Made by a program: the position numbers and the translations under genes. Positions 55,279-63,943 of a stretch of 64,000 nt of DNA are shown one piece after another (position 1 is the first letter of the stretch; every line of letters begins with the position of its first letter). Source of the stretch: Nitrospira sp. (lineage in GTDB: Bacteria > Nitrospirota > Nitrospiria > Nitrospirales > Nitrospiraceae); assembly GCA_024760545.1 (NCBI GenBank), contig CP060501.1:3674036-3738035 (forward strand), in the 5' to 3' direction. The notes under the pieces were generated by a model. The model worked only from the letters and a program-made list of their open reading frames with translations, did no database searches and had not been told where the DNA came from.

Positions 55279-56274
55279 ATGTGGGAATGGGTCAGCAGCC
55301 GGCCCCACCACTGTTTAAAGTTCGGCATTGATTCGATTGCGTGGGCCGAGACTGAACGGAATTGGCGCGGGCACTCCCGACACCGGTGCACGATGTCGGC
55401 CCTTTCCGATGGCATGGTGAAACCGTCTGCCACCGACGAAAACTTGGCGGAGCTTGCGCCACTGGCAAGTCGTATCCGGGCCTTGACCGGTTCAGGATCA
55501 GATCATCGCATTGTTGGGGCGTCAGGTCTTTCCGCTCTTCCTCGGCGGATCACCATGCTGCTTCCAGACACCGCGGTCAGAGCGACGGTGCTGCACCTGG
55601 AACAGTTGCCCGTTCGCCGTGAGGAACGCGAGGCGCTGATTCGATGGCGGCTGGGTCAAGAACAGCTGTTTCCCCTCAATGGGGCCAAGATTGTGTTTCA
55701 GGCATTTCATGATCGACGGTGCGACACCCCGCGAATCTACACAGTTTTGGCGGTGGCGGTTCAGGAAACAGTACTGAGACAATATGAGTCTCTTTGTGAA
55801 TCCGTCGGATTGATCCCTCACGATGTGGGGGTCACAAGTCTACGGCTGTTTAATCTCTGGCGGAGGGCTTCCGGCTGGTCTGATTGGCGACGTCGCGATG
55901 TGCTGTGGGTCAGTGTCTCTGATCGAGCCCTGACGACCATGGTGTCCCAGCGAGGGCGGTTGCTGTTTTACCGATGCAAGCTCTTGGGTGTGGGAGCAAG
56001 CGAGGTGCCGGCGAAGCCCGAGTTGTTGAAAAAGATTCTCGATGAATGCGGTGCATCGCTGGAGGTCTGCCGACAGGAACATCCCTCCGCGGTTATTAAA
56101 GAAGCCGTGATCTGTGCGGATGGAGACATGGCAGCTTTACAAGAGCAGATGGAGGTAGAACTCCGAGTCTCGGTGGAACAACTCGACTGGAAATCAGTCG
56201 AGGCACTTGGATGGGTGGCGACTGGGAGTCATCGAGGAATGCCATCGCTGGCGGCGATGGCGGGGGTGGCGTAA
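55279..56274 (+). CDS. PilM/GspL-like cytoplasmic assembly protein
   Basis: A 331-residue protein. From the ATG at 55279 (GGAAGG nine bases upstream; five bases after gspE) it begins MWEWVSSRPHHCLKFGIDSIAWAE, then an actin-like PilM/GspL cytoplasmic fold: ITMLLPDTAVRATVLHLEQLPVRREEREALIRWRLGQ, VLAVAVQETVLRQYESLCESVGLIPHDVGV and RDVLWVSVSDRALTTMVSQRG. No membrane span is evident, so it is closer to PilM than to full-length GspL. PilN- and PilO-like genes follow directly. Confidence 0.85.
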   Translation: MWEWVSSRPHHCLKFGIDSIAWAETERNWRGHSRHRCTMSALSDGMVKPSATDENLAELAPLASRIRALTGSGSDHRIVGASGLSALPRRITMLLPDTAVRATVLHLEQLPVRREEREALIRWRLGQEQLFPLNGAKIVFQAFHDRRCDTPRIYTVLAVAVQETVLRQYESLCESVGLIPHDVGVTSLRLFNLWRRASGWSDWRRRDVLWVSVSDRALTTMVSQRGRLLFYRCKLLGVGASEVPAKPELLKKILDECGASLEVCRQEHPSAVIKEAVICADGDMAALQEQMEVELRVSVEQLDWKSVEALGWVATGSHRGMPSLAAMAGVA

Positions 56275-56275
56275 C

Positions 56276-56911
56276 GTGGCGCTCACGAATGTTCTCATCG
56301 GAAAACTCATCGATCCACTCAGGTCTATTCCCTTGCCGGGCGGTGCTCCTGACCGGTTTCAGATAAATCTGGGCCGCCGATACCGAGCTGTGATGGCCCC
56401 GCTTCGACTCCTGTTGATCGGTAGTTGCGCCTTGCTGGCGTTGGGTATTCTCTGGAATCTCAGGCAAGCGATCCTGGCGTATCAGGAAAACCAGACCATC
56501 GAAGCTGAACTGGATCGAGTTCGGCAGCAGGATCTTGGCTTGATTGCGGAGGCTAGGCGCGAGGGAATAGACATGTCCGAGGAGGGCTTGACACGATTGC
56601 GCTTCGAGGTCGAGTTGGCCAATCAACTGCTTGAGAAGAGAATATTTTCGTGGACGAAGTTTCTGACCGAACTAGAACAAACCGTTCCCTCACGCCTGGC
56701 ACTGAGTAGTGTGCGACTCGATCAAGCTGGTTCGACGGTTCGACTCGCGGGGTCGGCGATGAGCCTGGAGGACATCACGACCTTTACCGTGGGGCTTGAG
56801 GACCACTCCACGTTTCAGGATCCGGTATTGGCTCACCACCGTGTTGGATCGAACGGTTTAGTGGAGTTCGATATTACGGTGCGATACCGTTGGGCGGAGC
56901 TTGAGAGATGA
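56276..56911 (+). CDS. PilN-like (GspL C-terminal) inner-membrane protein
   Basis: A 211-residue bitopic protein. The GTG at 56276 comes one base after the previous stop with GGGGG upstream, so the longer frame from 56207 was rejected. A cytoplasmic tail of about 40 residues is followed by one membrane span (LLLIGSCALLALGILW), a coiled coil and a periplasmic ferredoxin-like domain (FSWTKFLTELEQTVPSRLALSSVRL; LEDITTFTVGLED), as in PilN. It overlaps the PilO-like gene by four bases. Confidence 0.82.
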   Translation: MALTNVLIGKLIDPLRSIPLPGGAPDRFQINLGRRYRAVMAPLRLLLIGSCALLALGILWNLRQAILAYQENQTIEAELDRVRQQDLGLIAEARREGIDMSEEGLTRLRFEVELANQLLEKRIFSWTKFLTELEQTVPSRLALSSVRLDQAGSTVRLAGSAMSLEDITTFTVGLEDHSTFQDPVLAHHRVGSNGLVEFDITVRYRWAELER

Positions 56912-57480
56912 AAGATCGCTTGATCATCGTGTTGCAGCATCCTTTTGCACCATTGCTTCCATGGGGCGCGGCAGCCCTGGGTCTACTTCTGATGCTCCTT
57001 GTCGTGCACACAATCGGTGTGGAAGGCGCCCAATCCGAACGAGAGCGTTTAGAGAAGGAATGGGGCGCGACGCGACAGTCGTTGATGCATCATCGAGAGG
57101 CCAGAAATGCAAGAAAAGACCTGGGCCGAATATGGGCAGCGCTTCCCGCTGAACGAGACTTTGCTCCCTTGGCGCTGGGGATTTCAGAGGAAGCGAAACG
57201 TGATCGAGTCACCCTACCGGCATTGTCCTACAAGACCGAGGCCACTCTTGTCGCGAACACGAGCAAGGGATTGTTACAGGGGGCGATGAGTGGGCGATAC
57301 GAAGATCTCCGCCGATTTATCTATGATCTTGAGACGGCGGAAGAGATGGTGTTTATCGAAGACCTAGAACTGGCTCGGTCCGGGGGTGCGCCAGACGCGC
57401 TGTTGACGTTCAATATCAAGATCGCGGCGTATCTTCGCTCCGATACCGAGAGGCCCGGCGTGCAGGAGGCCGTCCCTTAG
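56908..57480 (+). CDS. PilO/GspM-like inner-membrane protein
   Basis: A 190-residue bitopic protein: a short cytoplasmic start, one span (about residues 14-36, WGAAALGLLLMLLVVHTIGV), a coiled coil, then a PilO-like periplasmic domain with LALGISEEAKRDRVTLPALSYK and GRYEDLRRFIYDLETAEEMVFIEDLELAR. It should pair with the PilN-like protein around the GspF platform. The start overlaps the preceding stop (ATGA). Confidence 0.83.
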   Translation: MKDRLIIVLQHPFAPLLPWGAAALGLLLMLLVVHTIGVEGAQSERERLEKEWGATRQSLMHHREARNARKDLGRIWAALPAERDFAPLALGISEEAKRDRVTLPALSYKTEATLVANTSKGLLQGAMSGRYEDLRRFIYDLETAEEMVFIEDLELARSGGAPDALLTFNIKIAAYLRSDTERPGVQEAVP

Positions 57481-57482
57481 CC

Positions 57483-58088
57483 ATGGATTCGAAGAAGAAG
57501 ACGATTCTCGCTGCCTCACTTATCCTTCTGTGGGCAGGACTGGCTGTCTGGCAATGGCGGCTGCTGGAGGAGCCGGTGCGTGTCCCGCTCACGAACGTCT
57601 CCGGTTCCGCTTCATCGGGTCGACACGACGCGATGACGGGAACCGGCTTGCGCGTAAACCTCGGCCTCCTTGCGTCCACTGGAGCCCAACGTGCGGCAAC
57701 CTTCACAACGCCTCGCAACATTTTCACGGTGCCCCGTTCCGACCGAACCTTTCCCACCAGCAATAGTTCGGCCCCGGTGAACCAGCAGGGGTTAGCACAA
57801 GCCGAACCCTTGATGGAACAGGCAGAAGCGATGGAATTGGGGCCGTATCGATATCTGGGATTTCTGCGTCTGGGCGAAGGTCGGAAAACAAACAAAGAGA
57901 TGGCGGTGCTCAGCAAAGAAGATGAAGTGAAGGTCCTCAAAGTCGGTGATCGCATCGACGGTCATCTGGTCCTCAAGGCGATCACCTCAGAGAGCGTGAC
58001 CATACGCGATACCGGCACACGTGTGGACCAAACGGTGTCGTTGTCGAAAGAGGCGAAAGAAGCGAAAGCGGCGGTGGACCAGGAGTGA
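57483..58088 (+). CDS. PilP/GspC-like protein
   Basis: A 201-residue protein with an N-terminal membrane span (KTILAASLILLWAGLAVWQW), a variable linker and a C-terminal HR-like beta domain (YRYLGFLRLGEGRKTNKEMAVLSKEDEVKVLKVGDRIDGHLVLKAI; VTIRDTGTRVDQTVSL), which resembles PilP and the homology region of GspC. It would link the inner-membrane subcomplex to the secretin. It begins two bases after the PilO-like stop. Confidence 0.78.
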   Translation: MDSKKKTILAASLILLWAGLAVWQWRLLEEPVRVPLTNVSGSASSGRHDAMTGTGLRVNLGLLASTGAQRAATFTTPRNIFTVPRSDRTFPTSNSSAPVNQQGLAQAEPLMEQAEAMELGPYRYLGFLRLGEGRKTNKEMAVLSKEDEVKVLKVGDRIDGHLVLKAITSESVTIRDTGTRVDQTVSLSKEAKEAKAAVDQE

Positions 58089-58094
58089 GAGACG

Positions 58095-58778
58095 GTGAGG
58101 CGGATCTCCGTATTGCCGAGGCGTCAAGAGGCAGGATTCTCGTACCTTATGGTGATGATCGCTGTCACGCTGATGGGGCTTACCTTGACGATGGCGGCCC
58201 GGCAGTGGAAGACAATGGTGCAACGGGAGCTAGAGGCGGATTTACTGGCCAAAGGTATCGAGATCCAAACAGCGTTGGCCCTCTACTCGGCCAGTGCAAA
58301 GGCCGGAAGAGTCATGCCCGGCGAGGTGTATCCTCAAACACTCGCTGAACTCACGAGGCCACCCAAGCCTTTTCTTAGGAAGGTCTATCTCGATCCGGTT
58401 GGGCATGGTGAGTGGGAACTGCTGCGGGCACCCACGGGGGGGATCATGGGTGTCCGAAGCAAAAGTAGGCACACGCCGATCAAGCAGGGCGAGTTCCCAC
58501 CTGCTGTCCGCCATTTCCTCGGTAAACCGACCCATTACGATTGGGTATTCCAGCATCCCAATCCCTCCATGGCCGTAGTCACGGGCTCTATGACCGGACC
58601 GCTTCCGGTCCGTGAACAACCACCCGTATCCGACCAATCAATGGTTCCGGGAGAACCCGCCTCAGAATCTGTGGATTCTCCTGGGCATGTAACGGATCCG
58701 ACTGATTCTCCTCCTCCGATGGATCCGTCTTTGCCACGAGAGCCTACGGGTCCTTCCTCACCGGAGACAATCCCATAG
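58095..58778 (+). CDS. Atypical pseudopilin with Pro-rich tail
   Basis: A 227-residue protein starting with GTG (AGGAG upstream). The leader MRRISVLPRRQEAG precedes FSYLMVMIAVTLMGLTLTMAA, a prepilin-type helix in which position 5 is Met, not the usual Glu, as in some minor (GspK-like) or GFTYL-type pseudopilins. The globular part has QREKE-like ELEADLLAKGIEIQTALALY, shared by that subgroup. The last 60 residues are rich in Pro and Ser and probably unstructured. It closes the secretion operon. Confidence 0.8.
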   Translation: MRRISVLPRRQEAGFSYLMVMIAVTLMGLTLTMAARQWKTMVQRELEADLLAKGIEIQTALALYSASAKAGRVMPGEVYPQTLAELTRPPKPFLRKVYLDPVGHGEWELLRAPTGGIMGVRSKSRHTPIKQGEFPPAVRHFLGKPTHYDWVFQHPNPSMAVVTGSMTGPLPVREQPPVSDQSMVPGEPASESVDSPGHVTDPTDSPPPMDPSLPREPTGPSSPETIP

Positions 58779-58936
58779 GCCACAGGGGGACGAGTTGGCG
58801 GCCTTTCATGATCCCTACGGCTACGTGATGTTATGACTAGACCGACTAGAATCTGTCCTGGAGAAAGCTGTGGCTTCTTGCTCTCATATAACTTGTGATA
58901 AACTTGACCGAATCCAAACTGAGAGGAGTCCGGAAT

Positions 58937-59962
58937 ATGCGCATTTTAGTTACAGGTGGGGCCGGGTTTCTGGGAAGCCATCTTGCCGAGTCGCTCATCA
59001 GCGAAGGGCATCATGTCATTTGCATGGACAACCTCAGCACCGGAAAAGTTGAGAACGTCGCTCATTTAATGGGTAACAGTTCATTTTCGTTCATTAAATA
59101 CAACGTGTGCGACTATGTTCATGTCGAGGGCCATCTTGATGCGGTGATGCACTTTGCCTCTCCTGCAAGCCCCCAAGATTATCTCGACATGCCCATCGCG
59201 ACATTGAAAGTCGGGGGATTGGGGACGCATAAGGCCTTAGGGTTGGCTAAAGCCAAGGGAGCACGCTTTCTGCTGGCCAGTACGTCGGAGGTGTATGGAG
59301 ACCCGCTCGTGAATCCGCAACCCGAGTCGTATTGGGGAAACGTCAACCCTATCAGCCCACGGGGTGTCTACGATGAAGCGAAGCGATTCGGAGAAGCGAT
59401 GACCATGGCATACCATCGCTACCATGGTCTGGACACACGGATCGTCCGCATCTTCAATACGTTCGGACCGCGCATGAGACCCAATGACGGACGCGTCGTG
59501 TCGAACTTCATTGTGCAGGCTCTGCAAGGGAAGCCTCTCACGGTGTATGGAGATGGCATGCAGACGCGGAGTTTTTGTTATGTGGACGATCTGGTAAGGG
59601 GCATCATTGCTCTGTTATTCGTGGACTCTGATAAGACAGTCGAGCAGCGGACCGACCGGAAGTTCTTCTTCACCGAACAGAACGGCAGGCAAGCGAGCAG
59701 TATTCATGATCCCGTCAATATCGGAAATCCAAGGGAACTCACGGTGTTGGAAATCGCCAACGTGATTCTGAAGTTGACTCACTCATCGAGTGAAATTGCC
59801 TTCCATCCGCTACCCGCCGATGATCCTAAGGTCAGGCGACCGGATATCGCTCGCGCGAAAACCTTACTGAAGTGGGAGCCGAGGGTTGAATTAGAGGATG
59901 CTTTAACGAAGACCATCCAGTACTTTCAAACAGTCTTGGGTCAGGCGGTATCAGCCCACTGA
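58937..59962 (+). CDS. UDP-glucuronate decarboxylase-like SDR enzyme
   Basis: A 341-residue extended short-chain dehydrogenase close to UDP-xylose synthase (UXS), which converts UDP-glucuronate to UDP-xylose using bound NAD. From the ATG at 58937 (AGGAG eight bases upstream; the frame extends to a TTG at 58895) it begins [18 protein letters not shown], has [14 protein letters not shown], the catalytic Ser/Thr in [11 protein letters not shown] and Y-x-x-x-K in [10 protein letters not shown], then [22 protein letters not shown] small insertion near residue 255 is unusual. It may feed the polysaccharide locus. Confidence 0.88.
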   Translation: MRILVTGGAGFLGSHLAESLISEGHHVICMDNLSTGKVENVAHLMGNSSFSFIKYNVCDYVHVEGHLDAVMHFASPASPQDYLDMPIATLKVGGLGTHKALGLAKAKGARFLLASTSEVYGDPLVNPQPESYWGNVNPISPRGVYDEAKRFGEAMTMAYHRYHGLDTRIVRIFNTFGPRMRPNDGRVVSNFIVQALQGKPLTVYGDGMQTRSFCYVDDLVRGIIALLFVDSDKTVEQRTDRKFFFTEQNGRQASSIHDPVNIGNPRELTVLEIANVILKLTHSSSEIAFHPLPADDPKVRRPDIARAKTLLKWEPRVELEDALTKTIQYFQTVLGQAVSAH

Positions 59963-60065
59963 TAGGGATCCAGCCTACCAAGCAACCCTGAGACTCTTGA
60001 CCCGTCTCTCACCCACACGGTATGGTCAGTCTCGTTCTCAGGTCATAGAATCATTGGTGAAAAGC

Positions 60066-61376
60066 ATGGAAGCCGTAGATCGGACTGTCCCCGATCCGAA
60101 GATCGAAGAATCCAAACCACTGCCTGCTTCTGAGTATGTATTGGAGCTGGTCTCCAAAGCGAAACAGGCGGCAAGGAGATTGGCTTCTCTGCCGACATCG
60201 ACTAAAAATCAAGCGCTCCTTGCGATGGCGGAGGCGATCGAGGCGAAGTCAGCCGAATTGATCGAGGCGAATGAACAAGACCTCAAAGCATTTGAGACGG
60301 CATCTGACAAGAAAGCGATGGCTGATCGCTTGAGGCTGACCGAGAAGCGCATCGGAGAGATGGCGGCCGGCGTTCGCGAAGTCGCGAAGTTACCAGACCC
60401 TGTCGGGGTGATGTCTGCCATGTGGACGAGGCCCAACGGGATGCAAGTTGGTCGGATCCGTGTGCCCATCGGAGTGATTGGGATCATTTACGAGTCGCGC
60501 CCCAATGTGACGGCGGATTCGGCTGCTCTGTGTCTGAAGTCCGGCAACGTGTGTGTCTTGCGCGGCGGCAGTGAAGCGATCCATTCAAATACCGCGATTG
60601 CCGCCATTCTGTCCGAAGCATCCGAGAAGGCCGGTGTCCCTCCCGGCGCGATCACCTTTGTCGACCGTGCCGATCGTGAGGTGGTCCCAATTCTCTTGAA
60701 GCAGGACCGATTCATTGACTTGATCATTCCGCGCGGCGGTGAATCGTTGATGAAGCTCATCGCGGAGCACGCGACGATTCCGGTGGTCAAGCATGATGCG
60801 GGTGTATGCCATATCTATGTCGATGCCGCAGCAGACCCGGCGATGGCGGAAGCCATTTGCGTCAATGCCAAAGCACAGCGGCCGTCGACCTGCAACGCGA
60901 TGGAAACCCTGTTGGTTCATCAGACCGTCGCGCGGACGCTCCTCCCCAAACTCGCCACAAGCCTGAGAGCGGCCCATGTTGAGATTCGCGGATGCCCGAA
61001 GACCTGCCAACTGATTCCTGAAGCGAAGCCGGCAAGCGACCAGGATTACGGAAAAGAATTTCTTGATCTGATCCTTGCCGTCAAAGTCGTCAAAAGCATG
61101 GATGAGGCCATGGAACACATCGCCCAGTACGGGTCACGGCATACGGAAGCCATCGTGACCTCGGATTACGGGCGCTCCATGCGATTTCTCAAGGAAGTCG
61201 ATGCCAGCGCCGTGCTCGTGAATGCATCCACGCGACTCAACGACGGATATCAATTCGGCCTTGGCGCCGAGATCGGTATCAGCACCTCCCGGGTTCATGC
61301 GCGGGGCCCTATGGGATTGGAGGAGCTCACCTGCTGCAAATTCATTGTCTTGGGGAGCGGCCAGCTCCGCGAGTGA
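60066..61376 (+). CDS. proA: Gamma-glutamyl phosphate reductase
   Basis: The second enzyme of proline synthesis, reducing gamma-glutamyl phosphate to glutamate-5-semialdehyde with NADPH. The protein of 436 residues has the ProA blocks VGRIRVPIGVIGIIYESRPNV, ALCLKSGNVCVLRGGSEA, VPRGG-like IIPRGGESLM, the catalytic cysteine in QRPSTCNAMETLLVH and NASTRLNDGYQFGLGAEIGIST. The frame extends to a TTG at 59997, but the ATG at 60066 is closer to the family's usual N-terminus; the ribosome site is weak. proB is not in the window. Confidence 0.95.
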   Translation: MEAVDRTVPDPKIEESKPLPASEYVLELVSKAKQAARRLASLPTSTKNQALLAMAEAIEAKSAELIEANEQDLKAFETASDKKAMADRLRLTEKRIGEMAAGVREVAKLPDPVGVMSAMWTRPNGMQVGRIRVPIGVIGIIYESRPNVTADSAALCLKSGNVCVLRGGSEAIHSNTAIAAILSEASEKAGVPPGAITFVDRADREVVPILLKQDRFIDLIIPRGGESLMKLIAEHATIPVVKHDAGVCHIYVDAAADPAMAEAICVNAKAQRPSTCNAMETLLVHQTVARTLLPKLATSLRAAHVEIRGCPKTCQLIPEAKPASDQDYGKEFLDLILAVKVVKSMDEAMEHIAQYGSRHTEAIVTSDYGRSMRFLKEVDASAVLVNASTRLNDGYQFGLGAEIGISTSRVHARGPMGLEELTCCKFIVLGSGQLRE

Positions 61377-63158
61377 ATGCCCTCGAATGCCATTGCATTT
61401 GCCCTAAAGACCCCCGGCCATCTCCGGTTTCCCTCATCACGCACGCTCGCTAAGCAATTCGATCAGATGGGTGGACACGTCGAAACCCTTCCGACCGGGC
61501 ATCTGGTGTTCTATCGGCCTGATGGACGGAGATTTCTCGCCACCGATCCGGCAGGCCATCCCATGCATGAGTGTGAATGGGAGTCGACTACTATAGGGAC
61601 CGTCGCGCTGACGCGAGCGCGCGTCCGGCTGGATTGGGGGCGGTGGGTCGGAGTTAAACCTTCCGGACTGGTGAACGAAACGAGATTGAACCTCGCTGCG
61701 AAGCCCAATTGGCAGCGGACCACTCCCGATGATCTTCGCGCCTTGGCTGCCGGGGCCTTACGAGTACCGATCGAGGAGGTGCGGTGGTTTTATCGGGATG
61801 AGGATCTGACGATCGATCCAAAAGGGACGGCGACGATTCGCCAGCGAAAAGATGCGTTGTATGTGTTGGATGACGGAGGGTTTGAGCAGGCTCGTTTCAT
61901 GTCCTGCATGGGCTCGATGCATTGGGATCGGATTGATTTTCTCCCGGTCGTCGAGCTGTTCAAGTCGCTGTTGCCGGGGACTGGATCAGCGGTGTTCGAG
62001 TTGATTCGCGGGTTGTATGACGATCAAAACAAAGGACAGGTCACTCCGAGGCCGTTACGATATCGCGGGATTCCCACCTATCCATCTGAGGCGGCATTTC
62101 GCTTGTTCAGCAGTTTTTTCACACCGCAGAGAGTAAGCGGGGCGGACCCATTTGCCGATTTCATGAATCCCATGAAATCCCATGTTGGTACATGGCTGCC
62201 GGCCCAGCATCCTCCGGTTCGCTATCTCGACGAGAGCCAAGGATTATGTCTGACCGTACAAGCTGGGGTCGTCCAAAAGGCGACCCTTGCGGATGATACG
62301 GCCGGCCTTTCATACGTGAACCCAAGCGGTCGTCTACTTCCCCTGGACCGCAGCATGCAGGTCCAAGGGACTCGGTTGATCCTGAAGGATCGGGAAAAGG
62401 AAACAGTCGTCTCGTTAACGACAGGTTTTCATCCGCTGCCCTCGTCTTCTCCTGAGTGTCCCATGAGCCCTGTCGATTGGCGTACAGTATTCACGCAAGG
62501 GTTCCCGAAGATTCTCCCTGCCGAAGCGTTTGAGGCGGTGCCGTTGTTTCCGGACGACGATGAGGAGATTGACGAACTCGCCGCACAAGCTTTTGTTGCG
62601 GACTATCTGGACGATCTGAGCGAACAAGACCGTGAGATAGGGATGGTACGATCGCAGGCCGAACATGTCCTCATCGACAACGGAGACGCCGTCATTGCTA
62701 CATGCATTCTCTTCGACCGGCCGCGCGACTATACGGTCAGTGTCCGGCACTTTGCTTACGCACAGCGTCAGGCTCAGCAACTCTGGACTCAATGTGCCGC
62801 CGTGCGGCAATGGGAGTGGCTTCAACGAATTCGTATGATACCCGCTGATGGGTATGAACAGTCTCCAGCGAACCGTGGGCCCTATGATCTGCTGTATTGC
62901 TGGGTGCCGTATGCTTCGTTTGGGTCTTTGGATGCGTTGACGACAGTCCCCACACAAATGAATCGCACGTTGCGGCGGGGTGGTACGGCGTTTATCGTCG
63001 GGCCTGTTGAATTGCGCGAGACGTTGGCGAGAGAACGGTGGGATGTGCGCTGGGACCAACCAGTCGAATTTCTCCCGACTTTCCGCATGCACAAGGCGAT
63101 CTTGCCTAAGGCAAGAGTGAAAGCAGGGCTGACATTGTTCCATGCCAGACGGCTCTAG
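61377..63158 (+). CDS. Uncharacterised 593-residue protein, methyltransferase-like C-terminus
   Basis: I do not recognise this protein by family. It begins directly at the proA stop (TGA then ATG), so it is translation-coupled. It has no signal peptide or membrane span. The last 130 residues resemble the second half of a Rossmann methyltransferase: YDLLYCWVPYASFGSLDALTTVPTQMNRTLRRGGTAFIVG looks like the motif IV-V region with the R-x-LR-x-GG turn, but no SAM-binding motif I is visible. The N-terminal two thirds are mixed alpha/beta with many aromatic residues. Function is unknown. Confidence 0.75.
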   Translation: MPSNAIAFALKTPGHLRFPSSRTLAKQFDQMGGHVETLPTGHLVFYRPDGRRFLATDPAGHPMHECEWESTTIGTVALTRARVRLDWGRWVGVKPSGLVNETRLNLAAKPNWQRTTPDDLRALAAGALRVPIEEVRWFYRDEDLTIDPKGTATIRQRKDALYVLDDGGFEQARFMSCMGSMHWDRIDFLPVVELFKSLLPGTGSAVFELIRGLYDDQNKGQVTPRPLRYRGIPTYPSEAAFRLFSSFFTPQRVSGADPFADFMNPMKSHVGTWLPAQHPPVRYLDESQGLCLTVQAGVVQKATLADDTAGLSYVNPSGRLLPLDRSMQVQGTRLILKDREKETVVSLTTGFHPLPSSSPECPMSPVDWRTVFTQGFPKILPAEAFEAVPLFPDDDEEIDELAAQAFVADYLDDLSEQDREIGMVRSQAEHVLIDNGDAVIATCILFDRPRDYTVSVRHFAYAQRQAQQLWTQCAAVRQWEWLQRIRMIPADGYEQSPANRGPYDLLYCWVPYASFGSLDALTTVPTQMNRTLRRGGTAFIVGPVELRETLARERWDVRWDQPVEFLPTFRMHKAILPKARVKAGLTLFHARRL

Positions 63159-63322
63159 CGTTGCCTGTAAAGGTGCCTCTAGCGAACGGCTTCCTCTGCT
63201 TTAAGAACTGGCTTGTCCCTGGCAAGTTCTGTAGAATTCCGAGCCTGGTGTCTATGTGTCACACCGTCCAGGCAAGACCGTAGCCTGATCGGAGCGTAGT
63301 CAATCGAGCGAGGAGGGAAATT

Positions 63323-63499
63323 ATGCCGAGCGTGCTGGACCGAGTCATCGAGAGAGAATTGAGAAAAGAGCTCAAGGATGCGCTGGTTAGGTTTGAACAA
63401 CAGCTGCGACAGTCAGGTGTCTCAGACGAGAACGTAAGAAATCGTATGCGTGGAGCCAAGCAATTCGTGGCCTTTTTGTACGGCAGGTACCTCGGGTAG
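63323..63499 (+). CDS. Small 58-residue helical protein, unknown function
   Basis: ATG at 63323 behind a perfect AGGAGG opens a 58-codon frame to TAG at 63497-63499. The protein is charged and predicted helical (MPSVLDRVIERELRKELKDAL..., ending FLYGRYLG), with no Cys or membrane span. It lies between the unknown 593-residue protein and a small exported protein. The ribosome site and composition support a real gene; no family is recognised. Confidence 0.65.
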   Translation: MPSVLDRVIERELRKELKDALVRFEQQLRQSGVSDENVRNRMRGAKQFVAFLYGRYLG

Positions 63500-63595
63500 C
63501 ATTCGTCTCAATGTCCTGTCCGATTGGTACTATGTGAAGGCATGCTGCTGGCAATGTGAGTAGGCGTCGAGCGCCATTCAACCAAGGAGGGACCC

Positions 63596-63874
63596 ATGAC
63601 AACCGCACGGTCGCTATCTCTATTCGCTATTCCCGCATTCTTGCTCGGATTCGTGTTGGGAGGGGTGTCGTTGCATGTCGCCTCGGCTGAGGGGCTCTTT
63701 GGGCTCAAGGATTCCGTCACCCAGATCGGAACCTCTTTGGTCGACATGCAGAAGAATGTCGATGCCCTGCAGAAGAATATGAATACGCTCAAGCAGACCA
63801 AAGACAATCTATCTTCGCTGTCAGTGTCCGGTGGTGGCGCCAAGGGAGCGATGGATTCCCTCATGAACAAGTGA
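63596..63874 (+). CDS. Small exported coiled-coil protein, unknown function
   Basis: A 92-residue protein with a signal peptide or N-terminal anchor (LFAIPAFLLGFVLGGVSLHVASA) and a mature part of about 60 residues with heptad-like pattern (VTQIGTSLVDMQKNVDALQKNMNTLKQTKDNL), then a Gly/Ser-rich turn and helix. AAGGAGG precedes the ATG. It may form a periplasmic coiled-coil oligomer. No family is recognised. Confidence 0.72.
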   Translation: MTTARSLSLFAIPAFLLGFVLGGVSLHVASAEGLFGLKDSVTQIGTSLVDMQKNVDALQKNMNTLKQTKDNLSSLSVSGGGAKGAMDSLMNK

Positions 63875-63910
63875 GAGCTCTGGTTCATAGCAGTAGTTAC
63901 CCGCCTACAT

Positions 63911-63943
63911 CCGGTTGGTCTGGCAATGAGCTGGACCAGCCGG
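63911..63943. terminator. Hairpin after the small exported protein gene
   Basis: CCGGTTGGTC at 63911-63920 pairs with GACCAGCCGG at 63934-63943 (ten pairs, one G-T) around a 13-base loop, 37 bases after the stop. The following CTCTCTC is not a clean T-tract, so intrinsic termination is possible but uncertain. Confidence 0.5.

Noticed and set aside
53661-55433. 590-codon open frame on the minus strand
   Set aside because: It lies exactly opposite the complete gspE gene, has no ribosome site and a His/Arg/Gln-rich composition typical of antisense frames.
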